Positions 1 through 7,102 of a stretch of DNA of 33,517 bases are shown one piece after another (position 1 is the stretch's first letter; each line of letters begins with the position of its first letter). The stretch spans positions 1 through 33,517 of the forward strand of contig JACQTY010000261.1 in assembly GCA_016210545.1 (NCBI GenBank), read 5' to 3'. Source of the DNA: Chloroflexota bacterium. Its GTDB lineage: Bacteria > Chloroflexota > Dehalococcoidia > JACVQG01. The notes under the pieces are model-generated. The model searched no databases. It saw only the letters and a list, made by a program, of their open reading frames with translations, and was not told the DNA's origin. A program made the translations under genes and the position numbers.

Positions 1-451
1 CAAGATCCGCCGCCCATTCAATCTAACGTAACGGAACGATTCTTCACCTGGCTGGTGCAGCACCGTGGTCCGCGCGCACCTTGCGGCAAATAGGCGGCCA
101 ACCCACCTCTCCCTTTGGAAAAGAGCCTGCCCTGAGCTTGCCGAAGGGGAGATTGAGAGGGATTTGATGGCGGATTCAGGTCGCTCGATTTCTGGCGGCT
201 GTCCGCGAAGAGCAAAAAGAGTGGGAGGGGTGGCAATGGCCGACACTTCGGGGCCACGCGAAGAATGAGAAACGGCCGCCCGTCTTTGCGAGCCGAAGCC
301 CTGCGTCCCAATCGATCGGGACGCAGGGGCAGCGAAGCAATCCGTGTCCCTTTTCTGCCGACAGGGTCCCGACGGCTCGGCTTCGTCATTGCGCTCCGTC
401 GCAAAGATGGGGTGACTGTGTTTTCCGGGGATGGGGAAAAGCTCTCCAAAC
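1..451. repeat. Gene-free intergenic region with dispersed palindromic repeats
   Basis: No convincing gene lies here; the listed ORFs on both strands cross inverted repeats and look like chance frames. The segment carries repeat-type sequence: a 'CCTGAGCTTGCCGAAGG' motif near 130, a hairpin at 299-328 (CCCTGCGTCCC..GGGACGCAGGG), and a 'gtcattgcgctccgtcgc' type end near 385-405. Similar pieces recur elsewhere in the window (near 6950, 23700, 28830 and 32460), so this is a dispersed intergenic repeat rather than unique sequence. Confidence 0.6.
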
Positions 452-483
452 AAAAAAGGCGGCCCCGGTTCACCGGGGCCGCC
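452..483 (-). terminator. Rho-independent terminator of the liv operon
   Basis: On the minus strand an 11-bp perfect GC stem (GGCGGCCCCGG, loop TGAA, CCGGGGCCGCC) is followed at once by six T's. It lies 19 bp past the stop codon of the substrate-binding protein gene and closes the minus-strand liv operon. Confidence 0.93.
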
Positions 484-501
484 TTCCTCCTCGGTATTGG
501 G

Positions 502-1773
502 CTACTTAAAGATCACCTTGCCTGCGGCATCATACTGCGCCGGAGACTGGATCCAGTCAGTCTGGGCCTTCCACTGCTTCGCCTTGAAGTCCAGCTTGAA
601 GAACCGGAGAGACGATTGGCCCTGCCGCTGCGTGGGGCCGAATGTCAGAGGAGCGGTTAAGCCTTTCGTGTCATAGTTCTTGAAGGTTTCCAGGGCATCC
701 TTGACTGCCTGGCCATCCACCTTCGCATAGCCTACCTTGGTGACAGCGCGCGTCAGGGCCTCTATGACAACCAGGTCGGCGCGCGTTATCAGGCCTGTGG
801 TGCCGTCGAAATACGGCTTCTTTGTTGCCGCTTCCGGCGCAATGTACTTGCCCAAAGTGTCAAACAGGGCGTTCACACCAGCGACATTGGTCTCCTCGCC
901 GAACACGGTGTCGCTGATGCCGAGAGTGCCGTCACCCACCTCTTCCCAGTTGCCTACAGCGGCGTTGACGTTCTGGAAGCCGTTTATCCAGGTGACCTTG
1001 TCCAGCATGCCCAGCTTCTTGGCATCCCGGAGTACGCTGGTGGCAGATATGTTGTTGCCGAACTGGAGTACAACGAAGTCCACCTTGGCATCCCGAATGC
1101 GCAGCAGGTTGGGCGTGGTGTCCAGCGGTATCAACGGGATGAACTCCCAGGGGCCCAGATCTACTCCAAGTTGCTTGGCATACGCTTCGCTGGCGTCCTT
1201 ATGCCCGCGGCCGATCGGAGCGTCCCAGGCTATCTGGGCGATTCGGGGCTTGCGCGATGTGTCCTTCCAGTTTTCTTTGACATACTTGATGATACTGGCA
1301 AACATCTGCGTGTAGGTAGGGTCCAGGGTATAGTGCCACTGGGTGGGATCGACCAACTTGTCTGTGGTCGAGTTCCCCACCAGGGGAATCTTGTCCCGGG
1401 TGGAGAGAGGCTGGATCGCCTCGGCAGCCAGCGTGGTTATGGGATGGACGACCACAGCTCCGCCGTCTTTGAATTTCTTATAGGCAGCCACGGCCCGGTC
1501 GACGTTGAAGGCGTAGTCCTCCCACGCCACATCCACTCGTACCCCGTTGATCCCGCCGCGGTCGTTCAATTCCCGGTAGTTCGATAGCCACGTGGCCAGG
1601 GTGTTCTTGCCCAGTGAAACGCTGACCGGCCCTGTCAGGTCGATCAGGTAACCAACCTTGAGTACCTTCTCTTTGGCCGGCGCTTGAGGGGCGCAGGCGC
1701 CCAGAATGGGTGTTGCCAGTAGTGCGACCACCAGGACGCAGATTGCCAGGACAATGTAACGTCTATGTTTCAA
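502..1773 (-). CDS. Branched-chain amino acid-type ABC transporter substrate-binding lipoprotein
   Basis: This 423-aa protein is the extracytoplasmic binding component of a liv-type (HAAT family) ABC importer. It starts with a lipoprotein signal peptide: basic MKHRR, a hydrophobic stretch, then the lipobox ILGAC with the lipidated Cys at about residue 27. The mature part has the periplasmic-binding-protein type I fold typical of LivJ/LivK relatives, for example the early 'VGYLIDLTGPVS' strand and the 'NDRGGINGVRV' motif. The start codon is TTG with a good GAGGAG ribosome binding site 5 nt upstream. It is the last gene of the minus-strand operon, 110 bp after livM, and is followed by a strong terminator. 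The ligand cannot be read from sequence. The acyl-CoA ligase gene in the same operon suggests a carboxylic or aromatic acid rather than an amino acid (inference). Confidence 0.9.
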   Translation of the reverse strand: MKHRRYIVLAICVLVVALLATPILGACAPQAPAKEKVLKVGYLIDLTGPVSVSLGKNTLATWLSNYRELNDRGGINGVRVDVAWEDYAFNVDRAVAAYKKFKDGGAVVVHPITTLAAEAIQPLSTRDKIPLVGNSTTDKLVDPTQWHYTLDPTYTQMFASIIKYVKENWKDTSRKPRIAQIAWDAPIGRGHKDASEAYAKQLGVDLGPWEFIPLIPLDTTPNLLRIRDAKVDFVVLQFGNNISATSVLRDAKKLGMLDKVTWINGFQNVNAAVGNWEEVGDGTLGISDTVFGEETNVAGVNALFDTLGKYIAPEAATKKPYFDGTTGLITRADLVVIEALTRAVTKVGYAKVDGQAVKDALETFKNYDTKGLTAPLTFGPTQRQGQSSLRFFKLDFKAKQWKAQTDWIQSPAQYDAAGKVIFK

Positions 1774-1883
1774 CTTTTCTCCTCGTTATTTTCTGGATTC
1801 TGACGGGAAAAGCCTTTTCACATGCGCGTTGAACTTCCCCCTTTCTAGACTTGCGGCAGACCAGGAAAATGCAGCCGGTCAGA

Positions 1884-2948
1884 CTAACGAGAGAATGGCC
1901 ACAGCCGGTAGGATGCCTTGAATATCTCCCAGCGGTGGGAAAGACCTCGCGGCTCAGCAATAAGGAAAACGATCACCGCCAGCCCGAAGAGTATGCCGCC
2001 GAAGGTGGCCGGGGCGAAGCGTTCCAGGGCGGGGAACTGTGTAGCCACAATGGGCGTCATCGCTGAGACGATCTCCTGTAAAACACGGAGGAAAAGAGTT
2101 CCCAGGACTGCGCCCAGGATGCTGCCCGTGCCGCCGATGATGACCATACCCAGCAGCCACACGGCGCCCAGGGGTACCGAGACCAGGTTGCTGAAATGCT
2201 CCGGGCTAATACGTCCCAGGAAAGGCCCCCACAGCGCCCCGGCGATGCCGGCGTAAAACGCGGACATGGCAAAGGCCAGCATTTTGTAGGAGAACAGGTT
2301 TATCCCCATCACCTCAGCGGCGAGGTCGTTGTCCCTTATGGCCACAAAGGCCCGCCCTGCCCGGGTCCGCCCGATGTTCTTGGCCAGGAAGGTCATGAGA
2401 ATGACTACCGGGATGACAAAGTAGTAGTACTTGATGTCGGAGTCGAAGGTAAATCCACCTATGCTGGCCCAGGGAGCCACCATCCCATCGGCCCCGCCGG
2501 TAAGCTTGGGCAGGTGGACGATCGTCCAGATGATTATGAAGTGGGCGCCAATTGTGACCATCACCAGGTAGAATCCCTTTATTCGCAACGAGGGGACGGC
2601 GAATATCAGGCCGACCAGCGCCGATACAAACCCCGCCGCGGGGACGGCCAGCAGAAAAGGCATGTTGTAGCGTGTCATAAGAATGGCCGAGGTGTACGCC
2701 CCCACGCCTATGAACCCGGCCTGGCCCAGGGAGAACTGACCGCAGTAGCCGGTGACAATGGCCAGGCCCAGTACCGCGATCAATGTCACGCCAGTGGCGA
2801 TGGTCGTGCTAACTATGTAGCCGGAGGCATACAAAGGCAAAGTCAGGACGCCGACCATGACTGCAATGAACAGCCCCCACTGCAGCCGGGTGCGTACGAT
2901 GGCCATGTCCTGGGCGTAGGTCTCGTTAAATGTGCCGCAGGGCAGCAT
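1884..2948 (-). CDS. livM: Liv-type ABC transporter permease (LivM family)
   Basis: A 354-aa integral membrane permease with repeated hydrophobic segments and the family landmark 'GYCGQFSLGQAGFIGVGAY' near residue 90, plus the cytoplasmic loop 'RAGRAFVAIRDNDLAAEVMGI' that contacts the ATPases. It pairs with LivH to form the membrane channel. The ATG follows the livH stop by one base, with a GGAT-type ribosome binding site inside the livH tail, so the two are translationally coupled. The length is usual for LivM. Family assignment is firm; substrate specificity is unknown. Confidence 0.93.
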   Translation of the reverse strand: MLPCGTFNETYAQDMAIVRTRLQWGLFIAVMVGVLTLPLYASGYIVSTTIATGVTLIAVLGLAIVTGYCGQFSLGQAGFIGVGAYTSAILMTRYNMPFLLAVPAAGFVSALVGLIFAVPSLRIKGFYLVMVTIGAHFIIIWTIVHLPKLTGGADGMVAPWASIGGFTFDSDIKYYYFVIPVVILMTFLAKNIGRTRAGRAFVAIRDNDLAAEVMGINLFSYKMLAFAMSAFYAGIAGALWGPFLGRISPEHFSNLVSVPLGAVWLLGMVIIGGTGSILGAVLGTLFLRVLQEIVSAMTPIVATQFPALERFAPATFGGILFGLAVIVFLIAEPRGLSHRWEIFKASYRLWPFSR

Positions 2949-2949
2949 G

Positions 2950-3834
2950 CTAAATCCTTTCTATCCTGACCTGGCCAAACAGACCATACGGTTTGACCAG
3001 CAGGATGATCACCATGAGAACAAAGGGTACGACTTCCTCTACGCCGCCGCCCACCATGGGGTCCAGATAACCTCCAGCCACCTTCTCCACAATACCTATG
3101 ATCAGGCCGCCAACAATGGCGCCAGGGATGGACTCCAGCCCTCCCAACAGTACGACGGGTAGCGCCTTAAGCCCCACGGTGCCCAGACTGATTGTAACCC
3201 CTGCGCTCGTGGCCAGAAGTATCCCTCCCGCAGTCGCTATGACAGCGCCGATGACCCAGGACAATGAAAAGGCTGTTTTTATGCTGATGCCGGTACTCTG
3301 GGCCGCCTGGTGGTCCTCAGCAACAGCCCTCATGGCCAGGCCCAGCCGGTGGTACTTGAAGAAGAAGTAGAAGGCGACGATGAGGCCCGCCGCGATGAAG
3401 AAACTCCAGGTATACTCCTGGGAGAGCACCAGGGGGCCAAGGCGAATGGGATCCGTCGGGATGAACTCCGGATAGCGCCGGCCGAACGTGCCCCACACCA
3501 GGGTTACCAGTCCTTCCAGCAGACCGATCATGGCCAGCGTCACCATGAAGGCCGCCAGGAAGGACTGACCGATCAACGGACGCAGGGCAAACCGCTCGAT
3601 CAGATACCCGGCAGCTATCGCCAGCAAGAAAGTGATAATCAAAGCGATCCACAACGGCCAGGCCAGTTGCACCAGGAAGGCAAACAGGATATAGGCCCCG
3701 AGCATCAGAATGGCCCCCTGGGCAATATTGAAGATGCCCGTCGACTTGAAGATGAGTACCACACCGATCGCCACCAGCGAGTATATGGCCCCGACCATTA
3801 TCCCCGACAAGATAAGCTGCAGGAATGTTGTCAT
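2950..3834 (-). CDS. livH: Liv-type ABC transporter permease (LivH family)
   Basis: A 294-aa membrane permease of the LivH family. It shows the N-terminal pattern 'GIMVGAIYSLVAIGVVLIF' with 'GIFNIAQGAILMLGAY', and the loop 'GLAMRAVAEDHQAAQSTGI' that faces the ABC subunits. Its ATG overlaps the TGA of the upstream acyl-CoA ligase gene (ATGA), so transporter and ligase are co-translated. The length matches the family. It forms the transmembrane channel together with the adjacent LivM. Confidence 0.94.
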   Translation of the reverse strand: MTTFLQLILSGIMVGAIYSLVAIGVVLIFKSTGIFNIAQGAILMLGAYILFAFLVQLAWPLWIALIITFLLAIAAGYLIERFALRPLIGQSFLAAFMVTLAMIGLLEGLVTLVWGTFGRRYPEFIPTDPIRLGPLVLSQEYTWSFFIAAGLIVAFYFFFKYHRLGLAMRAVAEDHQAAQSTGISIKTAFSLSWVIGAVIATAGGILLATSAGVTISLGTVGLKALPVVLLGGLESIPGAIVGGLIIGIVEKVAGGYLDPMVGGGVEEVVPFVLMVIILLVKPYGLFGQVRIERI

Positions 3835-5744
3835 TTCACTTCTCCGTGGTCCAAGGCATTGATCTTCAATTGGGTCTTGATCACACCCGTGCGGCCATCC
3901 CGGTAGACAACGGGAGCTTCCACCGTAAACTCGCTTCCGTCTTGCTTGTACATAGCGTTTATCAGGTCCTGGTAGCGCTTCTCTATGTTTCCCCGCCTCA
4001 GCTTCCTGGTGCGGGTAAGCTCGGCTTCGTCAGGGTCGAACTCCTTGTGGAGGAGGACAAACTTCCGCACCTTGGCTGTGTCAGGCAGGGTCTTGTTGAC
4101 CCTCTCTATGTCCTGGCGGATGAGGTCCACTACCGGAGGCCTCTGCGACAGGTCTACGAATGTGGTGTAGGCGATGCGGCGCTTCTCCGCCCACTTCCCC
4201 ACGTTCTCAAAGTCGATGTTCACGATGGCCGTAACGTACGCTTTGTCCTTGCCGCCCAGCACCATGACATCCTTGACGTAAGGGCTGAACTTCAGCCGCC
4301 CCTCGATATATTGGGGGGAGAACTTGGTCCCGCCAGCCAGTTCCAGGAGGTCAACCACCCGGTCCCAGTAGATGAAGTGCCCATCTTTGTCCATATAGCC
4401 TGCGTCGCCCGAATGGAACCAACCGTCCCGGAAAGCCTTCTGACTGGCTTCCGGGCTCTTGTAATAGCCCACAGCCACGCCGCCGCTCTTCACCAGGAGC
4501 TCGCCAGCCTCGGTGAATTTGACCTCCACCTGGGGACATATCTGTCCAACGCTCTCGAACCGGATGTCGTTGTCCCGGTGCATGGAGACGTTGCCGACTT
4601 CGGTAATGCCAAAGATCTGCTTGAGGTTTACGCCCACCGCCCTCAGATATTGGAAAGCATCGGGGCTCAGCGTCGAACCGGCGGTGATGGCATGTTTCGT
4701 CTTAAGCAGACCAACCTTGTCCCGCAAAGGACGGAACACCAGCCCGTCAGCCACACGATTGGCCACCCGCCAGAAGAGGGGAGGTTTCTTCTTCTCGTAG
4801 CAGTAGCTGGAGTACTTGTAGCCCACAGGCAAGGCCAGACCGTAGAAGAAACGGTTGAACGGGGTGGAGTCAGCAAGGCGCGCCTGAATGGTGGAGATAA
4901 CGCTCTCCCACAGCTTGGAGCCGTACATCAGGATTCTGGGGCCAATCTCTCGGATGTTCTCCTGAACGGTCTCCGGCTCTTCCAGGAAGTTCGCCCGGAG
5001 GGCGAACATTAGGCCGCCGGTTATGCCGAAAAACTGTTCGGTAATCCAGGCAGGCGACATATAAGAGACATATTCGTCGTCCTCGTGGAGAGGGTAGACC
5101 GCTGCCCATATGGTCATGGAAGTAATCAGGTTGCGATGCAGGAGCATAACGCCCTTGGGCAGGCCGCTGGTGCCTGACGTGTAACTCAGAATAGCCAGAT
5201 CATCGCCCTTGCCCTGGTTGACGCTATTTGCAAAGAAGTCAGGATGTTCCGCCTCGTATTTGCGCCCCAACTCCTGCACCTGCTGGAAACTCATCAGGTA
5301 GGGTTCGTCGTAACCCCCCAGGCCAGAGCGGTCCCAGTAGATGACCCTTTTTAACCTGGGAAGCTCGTTTTTCACCTGTATGATCTTGTCCACCTGCTCC
5401 TGGTCTTCGGCGACGATAAAACTGGCGTCCGAATGGTCTACGATGTACTTAAGCTCCGGAGGCGCAACATCAGTATAGATGCCAATGGACACTCCCCCAG
5501 CGCTGTGCGCAGCCACCTCGGCCCAGAACCACTGCGGATTGTTCTCGCCCAGGATGCAAAGTTTGTCTCCCCGTTGCAGGCCCAGGCTGACCAGCCCCAG
5601 CGAGAAATACTTGACATTCTCGTAGTAGTCCTTCCATGTGTACCTTTTCCAGACACCCAGGGTCTTCTTTCGCATGGCGATCTTCTTGTCGCCATAACGC
5701 TGGTAGTTCCGCGCCAGAAGCTTGGGAAGAGTATCTTCGGCCAT
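3831..5744 (-). CDS. AMP-forming acyl-CoA ligase (long-chain fatty acid-CoA ligase-like)
   Basis: A 637-aa ANL-superfamily enzyme that activates a carboxylic acid with ATP and CoA to an acyl-CoA. Visible motifs are the P-loop 'YTSGTSGLPKGVM' (about residues 188-200), the A5-type 'GITEVGN', and the hinge region 'WFHSGDAGYMDKDGHFIYWDR'. The overall build resembles long-chain (FadD15/LACS-like) ligases more than acetyl-CoA or aryl-CoA ligases. It sits between livG and livH: the start is 9 bp after livG and its stop overlaps livH, with GAGGGGG as ribosome binding site. Embedding in the transporter operon suggests that the imported acid is trapped and activated as a CoA thioester on entry. The acid itself cannot be determined from sequence. 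Confidence 0.92.
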   Translation of the reverse strand: MAEDTLPKLLARNYQRYGDKKIAMRKKTLGVWKRYTWKDYYENVKYFSLGLVSLGLQRGDKLCILGENNPQWFWAEVAAHSAGGVSIGIYTDVAPPELKYIVDHSDASFIVAEDQEQVDKIIQVKNELPRLKRVIYWDRSGLGGYDEPYLMSFQQVQELGRKYEAEHPDFFANSVNQGKGDDLAILSYTSGTSGLPKGVMLLHRNLITSMTIWAAVYPLHEDDEYVSYMSPAWITEQFFGITGGLMFALRANFLEEPETVQENIREIGPRILMYGSKLWESVISTIQARLADSTPFNRFFYGLALPVGYKYSSYCYEKKKPPLFWRVANRVADGLVFRPLRDKVGLLKTKHAITAGSTLSPDAFQYLRAVGVNLKQIFGITEVGNVSMHRDNDIRFESVGQICPQVEVKFTEAGELLVKSGGVAVGYYKSPEASQKAFRDGWFHSGDAGYMDKDGHFIYWDRVVDLLELAGGTKFSPQYIEGRLKFSPYVKDVMVLGGKDKAYVTAIVNIDFENVGKWAEKRRIAYTTFVDLSQRPPVVDLIRQDIERVNKTLPDTAKVRKFVLLHKEFDPDEAELTRTRKLRRGNIEKRYQDLINAMYKQDGSEFTVEAPVVYRDGRTGVIKTQLKINALDHGEVK

Positions 5745-5753
5745 GTTTCCCCC

Positions 5754-6566
5754 TCAGACCTTTGTCCCCGTTTGGGCTGGCTCTTCTTCACCCAGATATG
5801 CCTTAATAACCCGGGGATTGGACTTGACCTCTTTAGAAGAGCCATCGGCAATCTTCTCGCCGAAATCCAGCACCACCACCTTGTCCGCGATATCCATCAC
5901 CACTCCCATATCGTGTTCGATGAGGACCACGGGGATCCCCTTCTCCTCGTATATGTCCAGGATAAAGCGGGCCATGTCCTCTTTCTCTTCCGTGTTCATG
6001 CCGGCCATGGGCTCATCCAGAAGCAGCAGTTTAGGTTCCAGCGCCAGCGCCCGGCCCAGTTCCACCAGCTTGCGTTTGCCGTATGGCAGGGCCCCCACCA
6101 CCTTCTTCCTGATCGCCTCCATCTCCAGGAAATCAATGATGTCTTCGACGACTCGCCTGTGCCGGATCTCCTCGTCATGGGCCTTGCCGAAGTAGAGCGC
6201 CCCCCACAGGAAGTTGTACTTCATGTGGATATGGCGGGCTGCCATAAGGTTATCCAGGGTGGTCATCCCCGTATAGAGCTCAATGTTCTGGAAGGTGCGG
6301 GCAAGTCCGAGTTGGGCCCGGCGATGGGAGGACAGGTTGGTGACCTCGAGCCCATTAAAAAAAATCCGCCCCTTCTGTGGACGGTAGAAGCCATTTATGC
6401 TGTTCAACAGGCTTGTCTTTCCCGCTCCATTGGGGCCGATAATGGCCACTATCTCCTTTTCTCCTACTTCCAGGCTGACACCCTTCAAAGCCTGTATCCC
6501 GCCAAAGCTCAGGAAAATGTTGTCCACCGCGAGTGTTGACTTCCTGGTCGTCTCTGGTTGCTGCAT
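5754..6566 (-). CDS. livG: Liv-type ABC transporter ATP-binding protein (LivG family)
   Basis: A 270-aa ABC ATPase with Walker A 'GPNGAGKTSLLN', a signature region 'LPYGKRKLVELGRAL' (the LivG-type variant of LSGGQ), Walker B 'LLLLDEPMAG' and H-loop 'VVLIEHDM'. It is the first gene of the minus-strand operon. The ATG has an AGGGA ribosome binding site and lies about 25 nt below the predicted transcription start. Liv importers normally use two different ATPases, LivG and LivF. Only this one is present here, so the partner must be encoded elsewhere or this protein works as a homodimer. Confidence 0.94.
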   Translation of the reverse strand: MQQPETTRKSTLAVDNIFLSFGGIQALKGVSLEVGEKEIVAIIGPNGAGKTSLLNSINGFYRPQKGRIFFNGLEVTNLSSHRRAQLGLARTFQNIELYTGMTTLDNLMAARHIHMKYNFLWGALYFGKAHDEEIRHRRVVEDIIDFLEMEAIRKKVVGALPYGKRKLVELGRALALEPKLLLLDEPMAGMNTEEKEDMARFILDIYEEKGIPVVLIEHDMGVVMDIADKVVVLDFGEKIADGSSKEVKSNPRVIKAYLGEEEPAQTGTKV

Positions 6567-6596
6567 GTTCCCTACCTTACATCGAGGTTGGCCTAT

Positions 6597-6625
6597 ATTT
6601 TACCTGAGCCGTTCCGCACAGTCAA
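6597..6625 (-). promoter_or_regulatory. Promoter of the liv/ligase operon
   Basis: On the minus strand TTGACT is followed after 17 bases by TAAAAT, a good sigma-70-type pair. The predicted start lies about 25 nt upstream of the livG ATG. No other candidate of similar quality was seen for this operon. Confidence 0.7.
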
Positions 6626-7102
6626 GGAAGCGGGAAGTTCCACTTTGGAATCATAATGCATCACGGGGCGATTCTCAAACCAGGCCGCATGTGACCTCAC
6701 CCCCGTTCTTCTTTTCCGAAATCGGAGAGGGGGCAGTGAAGCGGGAGACCTCTTGAGGACCTACAAAATCGAATCGCTGTCCCCGCAGGCCGTGCACTCG
6801 ACGATAGCGCCCTTCGCGAGGAAGCCGGGACGGCCTTTTCTCCGTTTGACAGCCGTAGGCGGTTTCCCTAAAATCGAAATCGGGTTTGGGCTATAATAAT
6901 ACAGACGCATTAGACTCAGATGCATTACCGCAGAAGAAATGCGCCCTGTCATTGCGAGGCCTCAGGCATAGCTCAGGGTGAACTCCGCGAAGTCCCGACT
7001 TGTCGGGATCGCGATGACGAGTCATGCATCATTATTCAAGATGCTTGTATTAATAAAGATATACAAGGTCAGAGCCACGCAGGAAGGAAAGTTCATTTTC
7101 AT
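6626..7102. other. Divergent intergenic region upstream of alaS, with repeat
   Basis: No gene is supported. A TATAAT at 6892-6897 could be the -10 of the alaS promoter, but no convincing -35 is correctly spaced, so this is weak. A dispersed repeat occupies about 6949-7024 ('cattgcgaggcctcaggc' through the hairpin TCCCGAC..GTCGGGA at 6993-7008). The long ORF extension of alaS back to 6920 runs through this repeat and is therefore not coding. No T-box signature (AGGGTGGNACCGCG) is visible. Confidence 0.5.

Noticed and set aside
18-473. 151-aa minus-strand ORF
   Set aside because: It spans the liv terminator and dispersed repeats, has no ribosome binding site, and its sequence is repeat translation ('LRQAQGRLFSKG').
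3825-5012. 395-aa plus-strand ORF opposite the acyl-CoA ligase
   Set aside because: Antisense shadow of a clearly coding high-GC gene; no family features and no ribosome binding site. The same applies to 2196-2969, 5433-6539 and 7127-7936.
6626-7102. T-box riboswitch upstream of alaS
   Set aside because: No T-box consensus or specifier/antiterminator structure could be found; the structured part is a dispersed repeat.
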